DNA from: BRHc4a sp049325055
GTDB lineage: Bacteria; Bacillota; Desulfotomaculia; Desulfotomaculales; Desulfocucumaceae
Direction: 5' to 3'
DNA length: 47,868 nt
Assembly (NCBI GenBank): GCA_049325055.1
Contig: JBMOPB010000079.1
Location: 1-47,868, forward strand
Shown here: piece by piece, positions 40,670 through 47,868 of the stretch
Position numbering within the stretch: position 1 is the stretch's first letter
How the letters are laid out: each line of letters starts with the position of its first letter
Notes under the pieces: generated by a model
Told to the model about the DNA's origin: nothing
Database searches by the model: none
Seen by the model: the letters and a program-made list of their open reading frames with translations, nothing else
Position numbers and translations under genes: made by a program

Positions 40670-42460
40670 TCACTTCTTTAGCCTTACATCTGTTTTTATG
40701 TGAAGCTCCTTTAGCTGGGACGGCTCCACCAGCCCCGGGGCGCCCGTCATAAGGCAGGAGGCGCTGGCGGTCTTGGGGAAAGGTATAACATCCCTTATGG
40801 ACTTTTTCCCCGCCAGCAGCATCACCAGACGGTCAAAGCCGAAGGCTATGCCGCCGTGGGGCGGAGTCCCGTATTCAAAGGCCTCAAGCATAAAGCCGAA
40901 TTTTTCGGATGCCTCTTCCTGTGTAAGCCCGATGGCATTAAACATTCTTTCCTGAATGTCGCGCCGGTGAATCCGGATGCTCCCCCCGCCTATTTCAACC
41001 CCGTTCAGCACCAGGTCGTACGCCCTGGCACGGACCAACGCCGGCTTGCTCTCCAACAGATCCAGGTCTTCTTCCCTGGGAGACGTGAAGGGGTGATGCA
41101 TGGCGGCAAATCTTTTTTCCTGCTCGTCGTACTCCAGCAGGGGAAAATCCAGAACCCAAAGGAAGTTGTATTTGTTTTCAGGGATCAGGCCGGTGCGGTC
41201 GGCCAGGTGCAGCCTCAGCGCCCCGAGGGAAGAATACACCACGGAGGGCCTGTCAGCCACGAATAGGAGCAGGTCGCCAAGCGAGGCGTCCAGCCGGTCC
41301 AGTATTTTTTCAGTCTCCTCCGGGCTGAAAAACTTGGCGATGGGGGATTTTACACCTTCTGACGTCACTATGAAATAGGCAAGTCCCTTTGCCCCGTAAT
41401 TTCCGGCGAAAGCCGTAAGGTCATCTATCTCCTTGCGGCTGAAACTTCCGCAGCCCTTTGCGTTTATCCCTTTGACACGGCCGCCGGACTTCACCACAGA
41501 GTTAAACACCTTGAAACCGCACCCCGAGGCAATGTCGGATATATCCTTCAGCTCCATCCCGAACCTGGTGTCCGGCTTGTCCGAACCAAAGCGGTCCATG
41601 GCTTCCTGGTAGGTCATGCGGTCAAAGGGGGTCTCCACCTCAAGGCCCACGGTCTCCTTGCACAGATACCGGACCATCTCCTCCATAAGCGAGACCACAT
41701 CGTCCACGTCAACAAAGGACATCTCCAGGTCGATCTGGGTAAATTCCGGCTGTCTGTCCGCCCGCAGGTCCTCGTCCCTGAAGCAGCGCACTATCTGGAA
41801 GTACCTGTCCATCCCGGCCACCATCAATATCTGCTTGAAAAGCTGTGGGGACTGTGGCAGCGCATAAAACTTTCCGGGGTTGAGCCTGCTGGGAACCAGG
41901 TAGTCCCTGGCCCCTTCCGGAGTGCTCTTGGTCAGCATGGGCGTTTCTATCTCAAGGAAACCGTTCCGGTCCAGGAAGTCCCTGACCGACTTGGCCGCCC
42001 TGTGCCGAAGCTCTATGTTCCTCTGCATCTCCGGGCGCCTCAAGTCCAGGTAACGGTAGCGCAGGCGCAGGTTCTCGTCCACGTCAATGCCGTCCTCAAT
42101 ATAGAAAGGCGGGGTCTTGGCGCGGTTTAAAATCCGCACCTCCTCCACCGAAACATCCACCATGCCCGTCGGCAGCGACGGGTTCTCTGTCCCCTCCGGC
42201 CTGGGCGCCACCAAACCGGCCACAGCCAGCACAAACTCTCCCCTTATGGTTTCGGCCTTTTCAAAAGCACCGTTGTTTACATCCTGGCTGAATACAAGCT
42301 GGACCAGGCCGCTGCGGTCCCTCAGGTCGATGAAAATAAGACCGCCGTGGTCCCTTCGCCGCTGCACCCAGCCCATCAGCACCACCTTCTGGCCTATATT
42401 CTCCATCCTCAGTTCCCCGCACATGTGAGTCCTTTTCAGGGAGCCCATACTCTCTGCCAT
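40670..42460 (-). CDS. aspS: Aspartyl-tRNA synthetase (bacterial type)
   Basis: Charges tRNA-Asp, possibly also tRNA-Asn if the organism uses the amidotransferase route. The 596-residue product is the long bacterial form: anticodon-binding OB fold (VLMGWVQRRRDHGGLIF), class II core with motif 2 FRDEDLRADRQPEFTQ, the GAD insertion domain in the middle (about 280-420) and motif 3 GGIAFGFDRLVMLL. It starts 3 bases after the hisS stop and is co-transcribed with it under T-box control. Confidence 0.97.
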   Translation of the reverse strand: MAESMGSLKRTHMCGELRMENIGQKVVLMGWVQRRRDHGGLIFIDLRDRSGLVQLVFSQDVNNGAFEKAETIRGEFVLAVAGLVAPRPEGTENPSLPTGMVDVSVEEVRILNRAKTPPFYIEDGIDVDENLRLRYRYLDLRRPEMQRNIELRHRAAKSVRDFLDRNGFLEIETPMLTKSTPEGARDYLVPSRLNPGKFYALPQSPQLFKQILMVAGMDRYFQIVRCFRDEDLRADRQPEFTQIDLEMSFVDVDDVVSLMEEMVRYLCKETVGLEVETPFDRMTYQEAMDRFGSDKPDTRFGMELKDISDIASGCGFKVFNSVVKSGGRVKGINAKGCGSFSRKEIDDLTAFAGNYGAKGLAYFIVTSEGVKSPIAKFFSPEETEKILDRLDASLGDLLLFVADRPSVVYSSLGALRLHLADRTGLIPENKYNFLWVLDFPLLEYDEQEKRFAAMHHPFTSPREEDLDLLESKPALVRARAYDLVLNGVEIGGGSIRIHRRDIQERMFNAIGLTQEEASEKFGFMLEAFEYGTPPHGGIAFGFDRLVMLLAGKKSIRDVIPFPKTASASCLMTGAPGLVEPSQLKELHIKTDVRLKK

Positions 42461-42463
42461 CTT

Positions 42464-43735
42464 TCATTTCCCTCCGTGAATACTCTTTTTTATTTCCTCG
42501 GCCAGGTTGTCCAGGGGCATTTCAACCTGGCTTCCGCTGGTCATATCCTTAACGCCGGCTGCCTTGCGCTTAAGCTCGTCGCCACCAAGTATGACAACGT
42601 AACGGCATCCGGTTTTCCCGGCAAATTTCATCTGCGCCTTGAGGCTCCGTCCCATGTAGTCCATGTCGGCGCTAAGCCCGCCTCTCCTGAGATGGTAAAG
42701 CAGTTTGAAAGCTTCCTTTTCACACCCGGGGCCGGCACTGACCACAAACACATCCGGTCGGTCAACAGCCGGGAGATACGCCTCCTGACTCTTCATGGCA
42801 AGCAATATCCTTTCCATACCCAGGGCGTATCCCACTCCCGGCACCGCCGGGCCGCCGCACGCCTCGATAAGCCCGTTGTACCTGCCCCCTCCGCCTATTG
42901 AACTCTGGGAGCCGATATCCGGAGTCATTATTTCAAAGGCGGTGTGCGTGTAATAGTCCAGTCCCCGCACCAGCCGGTTATCCACCTGATAAGTCACCCC
43001 CAGAGAGTCAAGGTATTCCTTTACCAGGCTGAAGTGCCTTTCACACTCCGGGCAAAGGCAGTCCAACGTGGTTGGAGCGCTGGTGGAAATCTCCCGGCAG
43101 GTCTTTTCCTTGCAGTCCAGTATACGCAGAGGGTTTCTCCCGTACCTCCCGCTGCAGTTTTTACAAAGCTTATCAAGCCTGGGCCGGAAGAAATCCAGCA
43201 GTTCCTGCCTCAGCACCGACCTGCAGCCAGGGCACCCCACGCTGTTAATGTGCAGTTCCAGGTCCTTCAACCCCAGCCGCCCGTAAAAGTCCATCACCAT
43301 GGCTATCAGTTCGGCATCCACAGCCGGGTGAGGAGATCCCAGCACCTCCACCCCAAGCTGGTGAAACTGCCTGTACCTTCCCGCCTGGGGCTTGTCATAC
43401 CTGAACATGGGACCCATGTAGTAAAGCTTTACAGGCTGGGGGCCGGAATAAAGGCTATTCTCCAGAAAGGCCCTCACAACCGGGGCAGTCCCTTCCGGCC
43501 TCAGGGAAACGCTGCGTTCTCCCCTGTCCAGGAAGGTGTACATCTCTTTTTCCACAATATCGGTGGTGTCCCCAACCCCTCTTTCAAAAAGTTCCGTATG
43601 TTCGAAAATGGGGGTTCTGATTTCGAGATAGTTATACTCCAGGCAGATTTTCCTGAACATATCCTCCACGTACCGCCACCTTCCGGCGTCCTCCGGGAGT
43701 ATATCGGCCGTTCCGCGTGGCCTTGTGGTAATCAT
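42464..43735 (-). CDS. hisS: Histidyl-tRNA synthetase
   Basis: Charges tRNA-His. The 423-residue product has class II motif 1 and 2 regions (RTPIFEHTELFERGVG, GPMFRYDKPQAGRYRQFHQ), the histidine-specific loop LVRGLDYYTHTAFEI and motif 3 VGYALGMERILLAM. Between them lies a cysteine-rich insertion (GCPGC, LCKNC, DCKEKTC, LCPEC) that may bind zinc, as in many Firmicute HisS proteins. It is the first gene of hisS-aspS behind a T-box leader. Confidence 0.97.
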   Translation of the reverse strand: MITTRPRGTADILPEDAGRWRYVEDMFRKICLEYNYLEIRTPIFEHTELFERGVGDTTDIVEKEMYTFLDRGERSVSLRPEGTAPVVRAFLENSLYSGPQPVKLYYMGPMFRYDKPQAGRYRQFHQLGVEVLGSPHPAVDAELIAMVMDFYGRLGLKDLELHINSVGCPGCRSVLRQELLDFFRPRLDKLCKNCSGRYGRNPLRILDCKEKTCREISTSAPTTLDCLCPECERHFSLVKEYLDSLGVTYQVDNRLVRGLDYYTHTAFEIMTPDIGSQSSIGGGGRYNGLIEACGGPAVPGVGYALGMERILLAMKSQEAYLPAVDRPDVFVVSAGPGCEKEAFKLLYHLRRGGLSADMDYMGRSLKAQMKFAGKTGCRYVVILGGDELKRKAAGVKDMTSGSQVEMPLDNLAEEIKKSIHGGK

Positions 43736-43770
43736 TCTTAGTCCTCCTTACATAATAACGACCCCAGTAG

Positions 43771-44043
43771 GGCTAAAAAATAAACTCCCATACCCGACCT
43801 TAATACAACGGTCAGGGACGGGAGTTACCCGCGGTGCCACCCTGAATTGGACAAAAAGCCCCTCTCTTGTTACCTGTAACGGGGTATCCGGGCCTTTCTA
43901 CCGGGGTTAAACCTTTCGAAAGACCGCTCCCGGGAGTTTTTCAGCGGTTCTCCGCAGAGGGGCTTTCAGTCCTGGTGACCCCTCCTCCCTGCCCGGAAAA
44001 TGTTCGCTTACTCGGCCCGGTCATCGCTTTAAATTATTCTTCC
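43771..44043 (-). promoter_or_regulatory. T-box riboswitch leader of hisS-aspS
   Basis: On the minus strand the T-box sequence AGGGTGGCACCGCGG (43829-43843) is followed by an AACTCCC...GGGAGTT terminator (43783-43826) and a T run, the antiterminator/terminator pair of T-box leaders. Further 5', GATGACCGGGCCGAGTAAG resembles the start of stem I, and CCCGTTACAGGTAACAAGAG matches the usual stem III region. Uncharged tRNA binding would allow read-through into hisS. I could not assign the specifier codon with confidence; histidine or aspartate is expected. Confidence 0.92.
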
Positions 44044-44049
44044 CACAAA

Positions 44050-44078
44050 ATTCTATGCAATTGCTTAATATTTGTCAA
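44050..44078 (-). promoter_or_regulatory. Sigma-A promoter of hisS-aspS
   Basis: Minus strand TTGACA, a 17-base spacer, then TAGAAT, just upstream of the T-box leader. Confidence 0.88.
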
Positions 44079-44131
44079 CATGGGACTAGTTCCCTTTGGT
44101 CGTGTTATAATAATTAAAGGGGTGAATGTCT

Positions 44132-44365
44132 ATGATCACAAAGGAACTGGTGGACCGCATCAACTGGCTTTCCCGCAAGCAGAGATCGGAGGGACTGACG
44201 GAAGAGGAAAAGAAGGAGCAGCACCGGCTCCGCCAACAGTATTTGCAGGGGATAAGGTCCCAGGTAACCGAAGCGCTGGACTCCATGGGGCTTAAACCCA
44301 AAAAAAATCACCAAAAAAAATGTTCCTGCGATACATGCAGGAGCGATAATGAAGTGATACATTAG
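44132..44365 (+). CDS. DUF896 (YnzC-like) small protein
   Basis: The 77-residue product belongs to the DUF896/YnzC family of small helical proteins in Firmicutes; YnzC is linked to the SOS region in Bacillus, but a function is not settled to my knowledge. The family core is ELVDRINWLSRKQRSEGLTEEE and EQHRLRQQYLQGIRSQV. An added C-terminal CSCDTCR motif could bind metal and is not typical. I chose ATG 44132, with AAGGGGTG about 7 bases upstream. A terminator follows directly. Confidence 0.88.
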   Translation: MITKELVDRINWLSRKQRSEGLTEEEKKEQHRLRQQYLQGIRSQVTEALDSMGLKPKKNHQKKCSCDTCRSDNEVIH

Positions 44366-44371
44366 AAACAG

Positions 44372-44399
44372 GGCGGAGGCTACAAACCTCCGCCTTTTA
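44372..44399 (+). terminator. Rho-independent terminator of the DUF896 gene
   Basis: GGCGGAGG / CCTCCGCC, 8-bp stem with a 7-base loop and a T tract. Confidence 0.9.
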
Positions 44400-44440
44400 C
44401 TAGCCACCCTTTATCAGGACAATTCCCACACATACAATCC

Positions 44441-44557
44441 TCACGCATACAATCCTTCTGTGTACCCCGCAGTCTGCTCAATCGGCAGGTGTTCAGACAT
44501 ATCTAATTTGAAAGTGCCGTAAGGATTCACATGTGAATATATTAAGGGGACATTCAT
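44441..44557 (-). pseudogene. Short frame, possible remnant of a mobile-element gene
   Basis: A 38-codon frame ending after NPYGTFKLDMSEHLPIEQ. The end looks like the C-terminus of a larger protein, perhaps a transposase, but I cannot name the family. Base composition is AT-rich like the gene to its right. It has no promoter or convincing Shine-Dalgarno sequence. The rest of 44,400-44,624 shows nothing else. Confidence 0.2.
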
Positions 44558-44624
44558 CACCCGCTTTAGAAGTGGAAGTCTTCTGCTGAGAGATGATAAA
44601 AAATATGAGAACACTCCGCTACTA

Positions 44625-44653
44625 TTGCATTTCCAGATAGATTCTCTTAAAAT
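44625..44653 (+). promoter_or_regulatory. Sigma-A promoter of the B3/B4-domain gene
   Basis: TTGCAT, a 17-base spacer, then TAAAAT, 39 bases before the ATG at 44692. Confidence 0.65.
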
Positions 44654-44691
44654 AGTTATAATCAATGTTACATTTTAAGGAGGCCTTAGTA

Positions 44692-45384
44692 ATGCAAAAC
44701 AACCATATTAAATTTAGTATAGATTCAGAAGTGACCAAACTTGGAATTAAAGTTGCAGGTGTTGTAGTCAACGGAATGAAAAATGAAAGGGAAAATTCTG
44801 ATTTTAATTTTTTCAGACAAAAGCTCTTGGAAGATTTAAAAATAAATTATCCAACCAATATAATAGAAGAAGACCCAATTATTCAAGGTTTTCGTATTCT
44901 TCACAATAAAATCGGCCGTTCAAATAAAAAATATATTTCATCGATAGAGAGTTTAATTGGAATTTTGCTTAGGAATGGAAAATTTCCATCTATCAATCTT
45001 ATTGTTGATATTTATAATTGTATTTCATTGGAAACAAGATTATCATTAGGGGCACATGATCTTAAGAAGGTTCATGGCAATATTACATTGCGGATGACAA
45101 AAGGTGATGAAAATTTTCTTCAACTGGGCAAAAGTGAAACAAAGAAGGTGAATTCCGGAGAATATTGTTATATAGATGACAGTAATGAAGTAATTTGCAG
45201 GATGGAATGTCATCAGTCAGAAAAAACTAAAATTGAACTGGGAACTAAAAATTGCATTTTTATTGTACAAGGAAACAAAAATACATCGAAGGAATACATT
45301 TTATCTTCTACATATAAATTATTGGATATGTTAAAAAATTATTGTGGAGGTCAAGAAAGGGATTTTTTTATTTATACCAATTAA
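44692..45384 (+). CDS. B3/B4 tRNA-binding-domain protein (PheT-related)
   Basis: A 230-residue stand-alone relative of the B3/B4 domain of phenylalanyl-tRNA synthetase beta chain, a domain associated with tRNA binding or editing. Recognisable parts are IGILLRNGKFPSINLIVDIYNCISLETRLSLGAHDL and, later, GEYCYIDDSNEVICRMECHQSEKT. Position 44692 is set by AAGGAGG 8 bases upstream. Codon use is strongly AT-ending (many AAA, ATT, AAT), unlike the GC-rich neighbours, which points to transfer. Free-standing members may hydrolyse mischarged tRNA; that is inference. It stands alone between two terminators. Confidence 0.8.
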   Translation: MQNNHIKFSIDSEVTKLGIKVAGVVVNGMKNERENSDFNFFRQKLLEDLKINYPTNIIEEDPIIQGFRILHNKIGRSNKKYISSIESLIGILLRNGKFPSINLIVDIYNCISLETRLSLGAHDLKKVHGNITLRMTKGDENFLQLGKSETKKVNSGEYCYIDDSNEVICRMECHQSEKTKIELGTKNCIFIVQGNKNTSKEYILSSTYKLLDMLKNYCGGQERDFFIYTN

Positions 45385-45449
45385 AATACTGACAAGCACG
45401 TTATGCTATTGCAAAATGTCTTTATTGTAAAATATTTAAAAAATGTTAA

Positions 45450-45481
45450 GAGGCCGAAAAAAGCTTTTAGATTTCGGCCTC
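45450..45481 (-). terminator. Rho-independent terminator of amtB-glnK
   Basis: GAGGCCGAAA / TTTCGGCCTC, a 10-bp stem 25 bases after the glnK stop, followed on the minus strand by TTAACATTTTTT. The plus strand also forms it at the end of the B3/B4 gene. Confidence 0.8.
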
Positions 45482-45505
45482 TATTCCCCTTAATACTGAA
45501 TGTTC

Positions 45506-45844
45506 TTATATAGCCGCCTCACCTGCTTCTCCGGTTCGGATTCTGATGGCATTATCGATTTTATAAACAAAGATTTTACCATCGCCGATCTCCCCGCTTC
45601 TAGCCGTCTCGCTGATGATTTTCACCACATCGTCGACATACTTGTCATCAATTACTATTTCCAACTTTACTTTAGGAAGCAGGTTTATGCTATACTCTGT
45701 GCCGCGGTATACCTTTTTTTGCCCCTTTTGCAGGCCACAGCCAATCACCTGTGTAACGGTCATCCCCTGGATGCCAAACCTGTTGAGGGCGTCTTTTACA
45801 TCCTCCAACTTCCCTGGACGCAAGATGCATTCAAGCTTGGTCAA
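45506..45844 (-). CDS. glnK: PII nitrogen regulatory protein (GlnK type)
   Basis: Signal protein that binds ATP/ADP and 2-oxoglutarate and gates the ammonium channel. The 112-residue product has the T-loop KKVYRGTEYSINLLPK with the usual Tyr51, the B-loop ARSGEIGDGKIFV and the C-loop IRIRTGEAGEAAI. Uridylylation at Tyr51 is possible but depends on a GlnD not seen here. It lies 48 bases downstream of amtB on the same strand, the standard amtB-glnK pairing. Confidence 0.93.
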   Translation of the reverse strand: MTKLECILRPGKLEDVKDALNRFGIQGMTVTQVIGCGLQKGQKKVYRGTEYSINLLPKVKLEIVIDDKYVDDVVKIISETARSGEIGDGKIFVYKIDNAIRIRTGEAGEAAI

Positions 45845-45892
45845 GCATATCCCCCCTTTTAAACTTTACCAATAAATTTTCGTCAGATATGT

Positions 45893-47305
45893 TTACTTTT
45901 GCATGGCTGGCTTTACAACACCGGTGGTAGCGGGCGCGGCAGTCATCCCACCGCCAAAAGGCGAACCTGCCATGGCAAGATCGGTGTAGGCGTCTTCCCC
46001 GTGCTGAATGAAGTCCAGGCCGGCATCTTGCTCCTCATCGGTGGCGCGCAGTTTACAAAAGACATTAATAACTTTCAGGATGATAAAAGTACCCACTGCG
46101 CCTATGACCCAGCTTGCCGCTACGCCAATCAACTGGGTGAATACCTGGTCAGGGTTGCCATAGAAGAGCCCGTCGTTTCCCAGTTCGTTAACCGCTTTGC
46201 TGGCAAAAAGGCCGGTAGCTAGAGCGCCCCAGGTACCGCCGACGCCGTGTATGCCGAAGGCGTCAAGAGAGTCGTCGTAGCCCAATTTCGCCTTGAGCGC
46301 ACTCACTGCCAGGTAACAGAATATCGAGACCATCAGACCGATAATAACGGACGCCATCGGAGTAACAAAGCCACAAGCGGGGGTGATAGCAACCAGACCG
46401 GCTATTGCACCGCTGGCCGCGCCAAGCACGGTCGGCTTGCCGTGGCGAAGCCACTCAACAATCACCCAGGACATCATCGCCGCTGCAGTGGCAATGTGCG
46501 TATTAACAAAAGCTACCGTCGTCAGGCTGCCGGCCGCCAGTGAACTACCAGCGTTAAAGCCGAACCAGCCGAACCACAATAGAGCAGCTCCGGTAACCGT
46601 CATGGGCAGGTTGTGCGGAATCATCGGCTCGGTGCCGTAGCCCTTGCGCTTGCCGATAATCAGCGCGGCCACCAGGCCGGATACACCGGAGATGATATGC
46701 ACCACTGTGCCGCCGGCAAAGTCGAGGGCGCCCAGTTCACGCAGCCATCCTCCTACAGCCCATACCCAGTGGGCAACAGGGTCGTAGATAAACGTAGCCC
46801 AGGCAACGATAAAGAGCAGGTAAGCAGGAAATCTCATCCGCTCAGCGACGGAGCCGGATATTATCGCCGGCGTGATGATGGCAAAAACCATCTGGAAGAT
46901 CATGAAAACTTGGTGAGGTATGGTAGCTGAGTAGTCCGGGTTCGGCTCCACTCCCACACCTTTAAGTCCAACCCATTCAAGGTTGCCGATAATATGGCTG
47001 AGATCCGGGCCGAAGGCTAGGCTATAGCCGAAAAATACCCACTGAATGCTGATTATGCCCATTGCAATGAAGCTGTACATAATGGTGCTCAGGACGTTCT
47101 TCTTTCGGGCCATGCCACCGTAGAAAAGGGCCAGGCCTGGTGTCATCAACAAAACCATGGCAGTCGAAACCAGGATAAAGGCTGTATCGCCCGTGTCAAT
47201 TTTCGGGGCTGCTTCTGCAGCAACCTCCCCCGCCCAGGCCAGAGCCGGCAGTGTCATCAAAAAAGTAAGAGTCATTAATAAAGTCTGTAAAAACCGGTTT
47301 CTCAT
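45893..47305 (-). CDS. amtB: Ammonium transporter with signal peptide
   Basis: Trimeric ammonium channel of the Amt family. The 470-residue product starts with a cleavable-type signal (about 1-25, LPALAWA-GE) and then about eleven membrane helices. Diagnostic segments are TPGLALFYGGMARKKNVLS, WVFFGYSLAFGPDL, DFAGGTVVHIISGVSGL, NLPMTVTGAALLWFGWFGFNAGS and DAFGIHGVGGTWGALATGLFA, including the two pore histidines. AAGGAGG lies 8 bases before the ATG. Nitrogen-dependent control is expected through the leader at 47415-47567. Confidence 0.96.
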   Translation of the reverse strand: MRNRFLQTLLMTLTFLMTLPALAWAGEVAAEAAPKIDTGDTAFILVSTAMVLLMTPGLALFYGGMARKKNVLSTIMYSFIAMGIISIQWVFFGYSLAFGPDLSHIIGNLEWVGLKGVGVEPNPDYSATIPHQVFMIFQMVFAIITPAIISGSVAERMRFPAYLLFIVAWATFIYDPVAHWVWAVGGWLRELGALDFAGGTVVHIISGVSGLVAALIIGKRKGYGTEPMIPHNLPMTVTGAALLWFGWFGFNAGSSLAAGSLTTVAFVNTHIATAAAMMSWVIVEWLRHGKPTVLGAASGAIAGLVAITPACGFVTPMASVIIGLMVSIFCYLAVSALKAKLGYDDSLDAFGIHGVGGTWGALATGLFASKAVNELGNDGLFYGNPDQVFTQLIGVAASWVIGAVGTFIILKVINVFCKLRATDEEQDAGLDFIQHGEDAYTDLAMAGSPFGGGMTAAPATTGVVKPAMQK

Positions 47306-47414
47306 TTTTTTACCTCCTTGTTAAAGCTGTTTTTCATTGTTGTCCCAAGAACGCTTTCTCTCGAAGATGGGCCCTTACTTCGAAAGACATTTGTTTTCCG
47401 TGTTCTCGTTATAA

Positions 47415-47489
47415 CAGAAAACGCCCTCGCGACAGGATTTAAATCTTGTCTTGAGAGCGTCACTGCTCGAATTAATTACATCCTTGTAA
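47415..47489 (-). promoter_or_regulatory. ANTAR-type antiterminator, unit proximal to amtB
   Basis: On the minus strand two hexaloop hairpins, TTAC-AAGGAT-GTAA (47476-47489) and GAGC-AGTGAC-GCTC (47455-47468), each with A at loop position 1 and G at position 4. The second shares its 3' arm with a terminator stem ACGCTCTC...GAGGGCGT (47421-47460) followed by TTTT, so the two folds exclude each other. This is the layout of ANTAR dual-hexaloop antiterminators known for nitrogen operons. Confidence 0.75.
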
Positions 47490-47501
47490 CCCTAATAATA
47501 A

Positions 47502-47567
47502 ACGCTTTTCAGAAAAGCTGCCTTTCCTGAAAAGCGTCATTGCTAGATTGATACTCACTTTGTATCA
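47502..47567 (-). promoter_or_regulatory. ANTAR-type antiterminator, unit distal to amtB
   Basis: On the minus strand TGATAC-AAAGTGA-GTATCA (47549-47567, 7-base loop) then AGC-AATGAC-GCT (47533-47544). The second hairpin overlaps a long terminator-like stem ACGCTTTTCAG...CTGAAAAGCGT (47502-47537) followed by TTTATTATT. Both units share AGCA(A/G)TGACGCT, so one probably arose by duplication of the other. Confidence 0.65.
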
Positions 47568-47596
47568 GTTAGTTACATTATGTTATTATATTACCT

Positions 47597-47624
47597 ATTA
47601 TACTTGTCATTAGTTAACTGTCAA
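47597..47624 (-). promoter_or_regulatory. Sigma-A promoter of amtB-glnK
   Basis: Minus strand TTGACA, a 16-base spacer, then TATAAT, giving a leader of about 280 bases that contains both antiterminator units. Confidence 0.88.
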
Positions 47625-47776
47625 GGCCCTGGTCTGAATTATTTTACCTTTAAGAAAATTTTCAGCGCGCCCAGAACTTATTTCAGAATCCCACCATCGG
47701 TATGCGGGTAATGGTCGATGCTTCCATTGAAAGCGCCCGCAAATCCATAGTTCTGCAGTTCCTTTTTAGTATATAG

Positions 47777-47818
47777 TGCTCGAAACGTTGATATTTACTA
47801 CGTTCCGAGCATTTTTTA
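47777..47818 (+). terminator. Rho-independent terminator on the plus strand
   Basis: TGCTCG...ACG / CGT...CGAGCA with a 13-base inner loop, then six T. No plus-strand gene that it would serve is visible within 47,625-47,776; a short minus-strand frame there is discussed under rejected items. Confidence 0.7.
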
Positions 47819-47868
47819 TTTTTAAATTTATGCAAAAATATATAGCGTAAAATAGCGTAGTATGGTAT

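Noticed and set aside
40700..42400. Plus-strand frames over aspS and other synthetase genes
   Set aside because: They lack ribosome sites and family motifs and lie fully inside well-identified genes on the other strand.
47678..47785. Minus-strand frame ending NYGFAGAFNGSIDHYPHTDGG
   Set aside because: It looks like a protein C-terminus but has no start codon, is closed by a stop upstream and cannot be linked to a family; it may be a remnant, but I cannot support it.

Overview
The window reads as chromosome from an anaerobic, endospore-forming Firmicute of the Peptococcaceae/Desulfotomaculum-Pelotomaculum type (inference). The signs are an uninterrupted pro-sigma-K gene, Clostridia-style gene order around alaS, a T-box in front of hisS-aspS, Stickland-type ornithine fermentation genes, a selenocysteine-containing glutaredoxin and many GTG/TTG starts. 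No rRNA, tRNA, CRISPR array, intact IS element or prophage is visible.

Layout. 1-3,029 (minus): partial aroC, aroE, a YqeG-type HAD phosphatase and cobK, with the last three overlapping. 3,167-3,871: sigK. 3,939-17,326: a catabolic island for ornithine/arginine. A PAS-AAA+-HTH sigma-54 activator (minus) diverges from ord-ortA-ortB-oraS-oraE-MutL-like-orr (plus). A truncated regulator fragment, a RocB-like M20 peptidase (minus) and a 2,3-cyclic-diphosphoglycerate-synthetase-like GTPase (plus) follow. The same 15-bp sigma-54 promoter stands before ord and before the GTPase gene, a third candidate stands before the RocB gene, and TGCAAA-N4-TTTGCA palindromes lie upstream of ord. I read this as one sigma-54 regulon.

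17,508-20,595: a CBS-pair protein, an inverted repeat, a structured element that occurs twice in the window, a UGA-containing selenoglutaredoxin, and a minus-strand group of triple-HTH regulator, small ferredoxin, FmdB-type zinc ribbon and thioredoxin. 20,781-33,003 (minus): the conserved block PBP, U32 protein, MltG, VanW, DUF1292, RuvX, IreB, AlaS, AI-2E permease, interrupted by a ferredoxin-tailed aldo/keto reductase. 33,051-38,604 (minus): a zinc-ribbon protein, mnmA-iscU-iscS-iscR, rarA and a winged-helix protein. 38,781-43,735: second copy of the structured element, thioredoxin, tcdA, a probable 6S RNA, aspS and hisS behind a T-box. 44,132-47,868: a DUF896 protein, an AT-rich B3/B4-domain gene, and glnK-amtB behind a leader that reads as two consecutive ANTAR-type antiterminators.

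How the genes work together. L-ornithine is racemised by Orr, isomerised by the B12/PLP mutase OraSE (with a MutL-type ATPase as probable reactivator), deaminated oxidatively by Ord and cleaved by OrtAB to acetyl-CoA and alanine. The RocB-like hydrolase and the GTPase are probably co-regulated accessories. The most notable observations are the selenoprotein whose UGA would be read as a stop, the two-copy structured element, the tandem ANTAR leader and the sigma-54 regulon that includes a GTPase of uncertain role.
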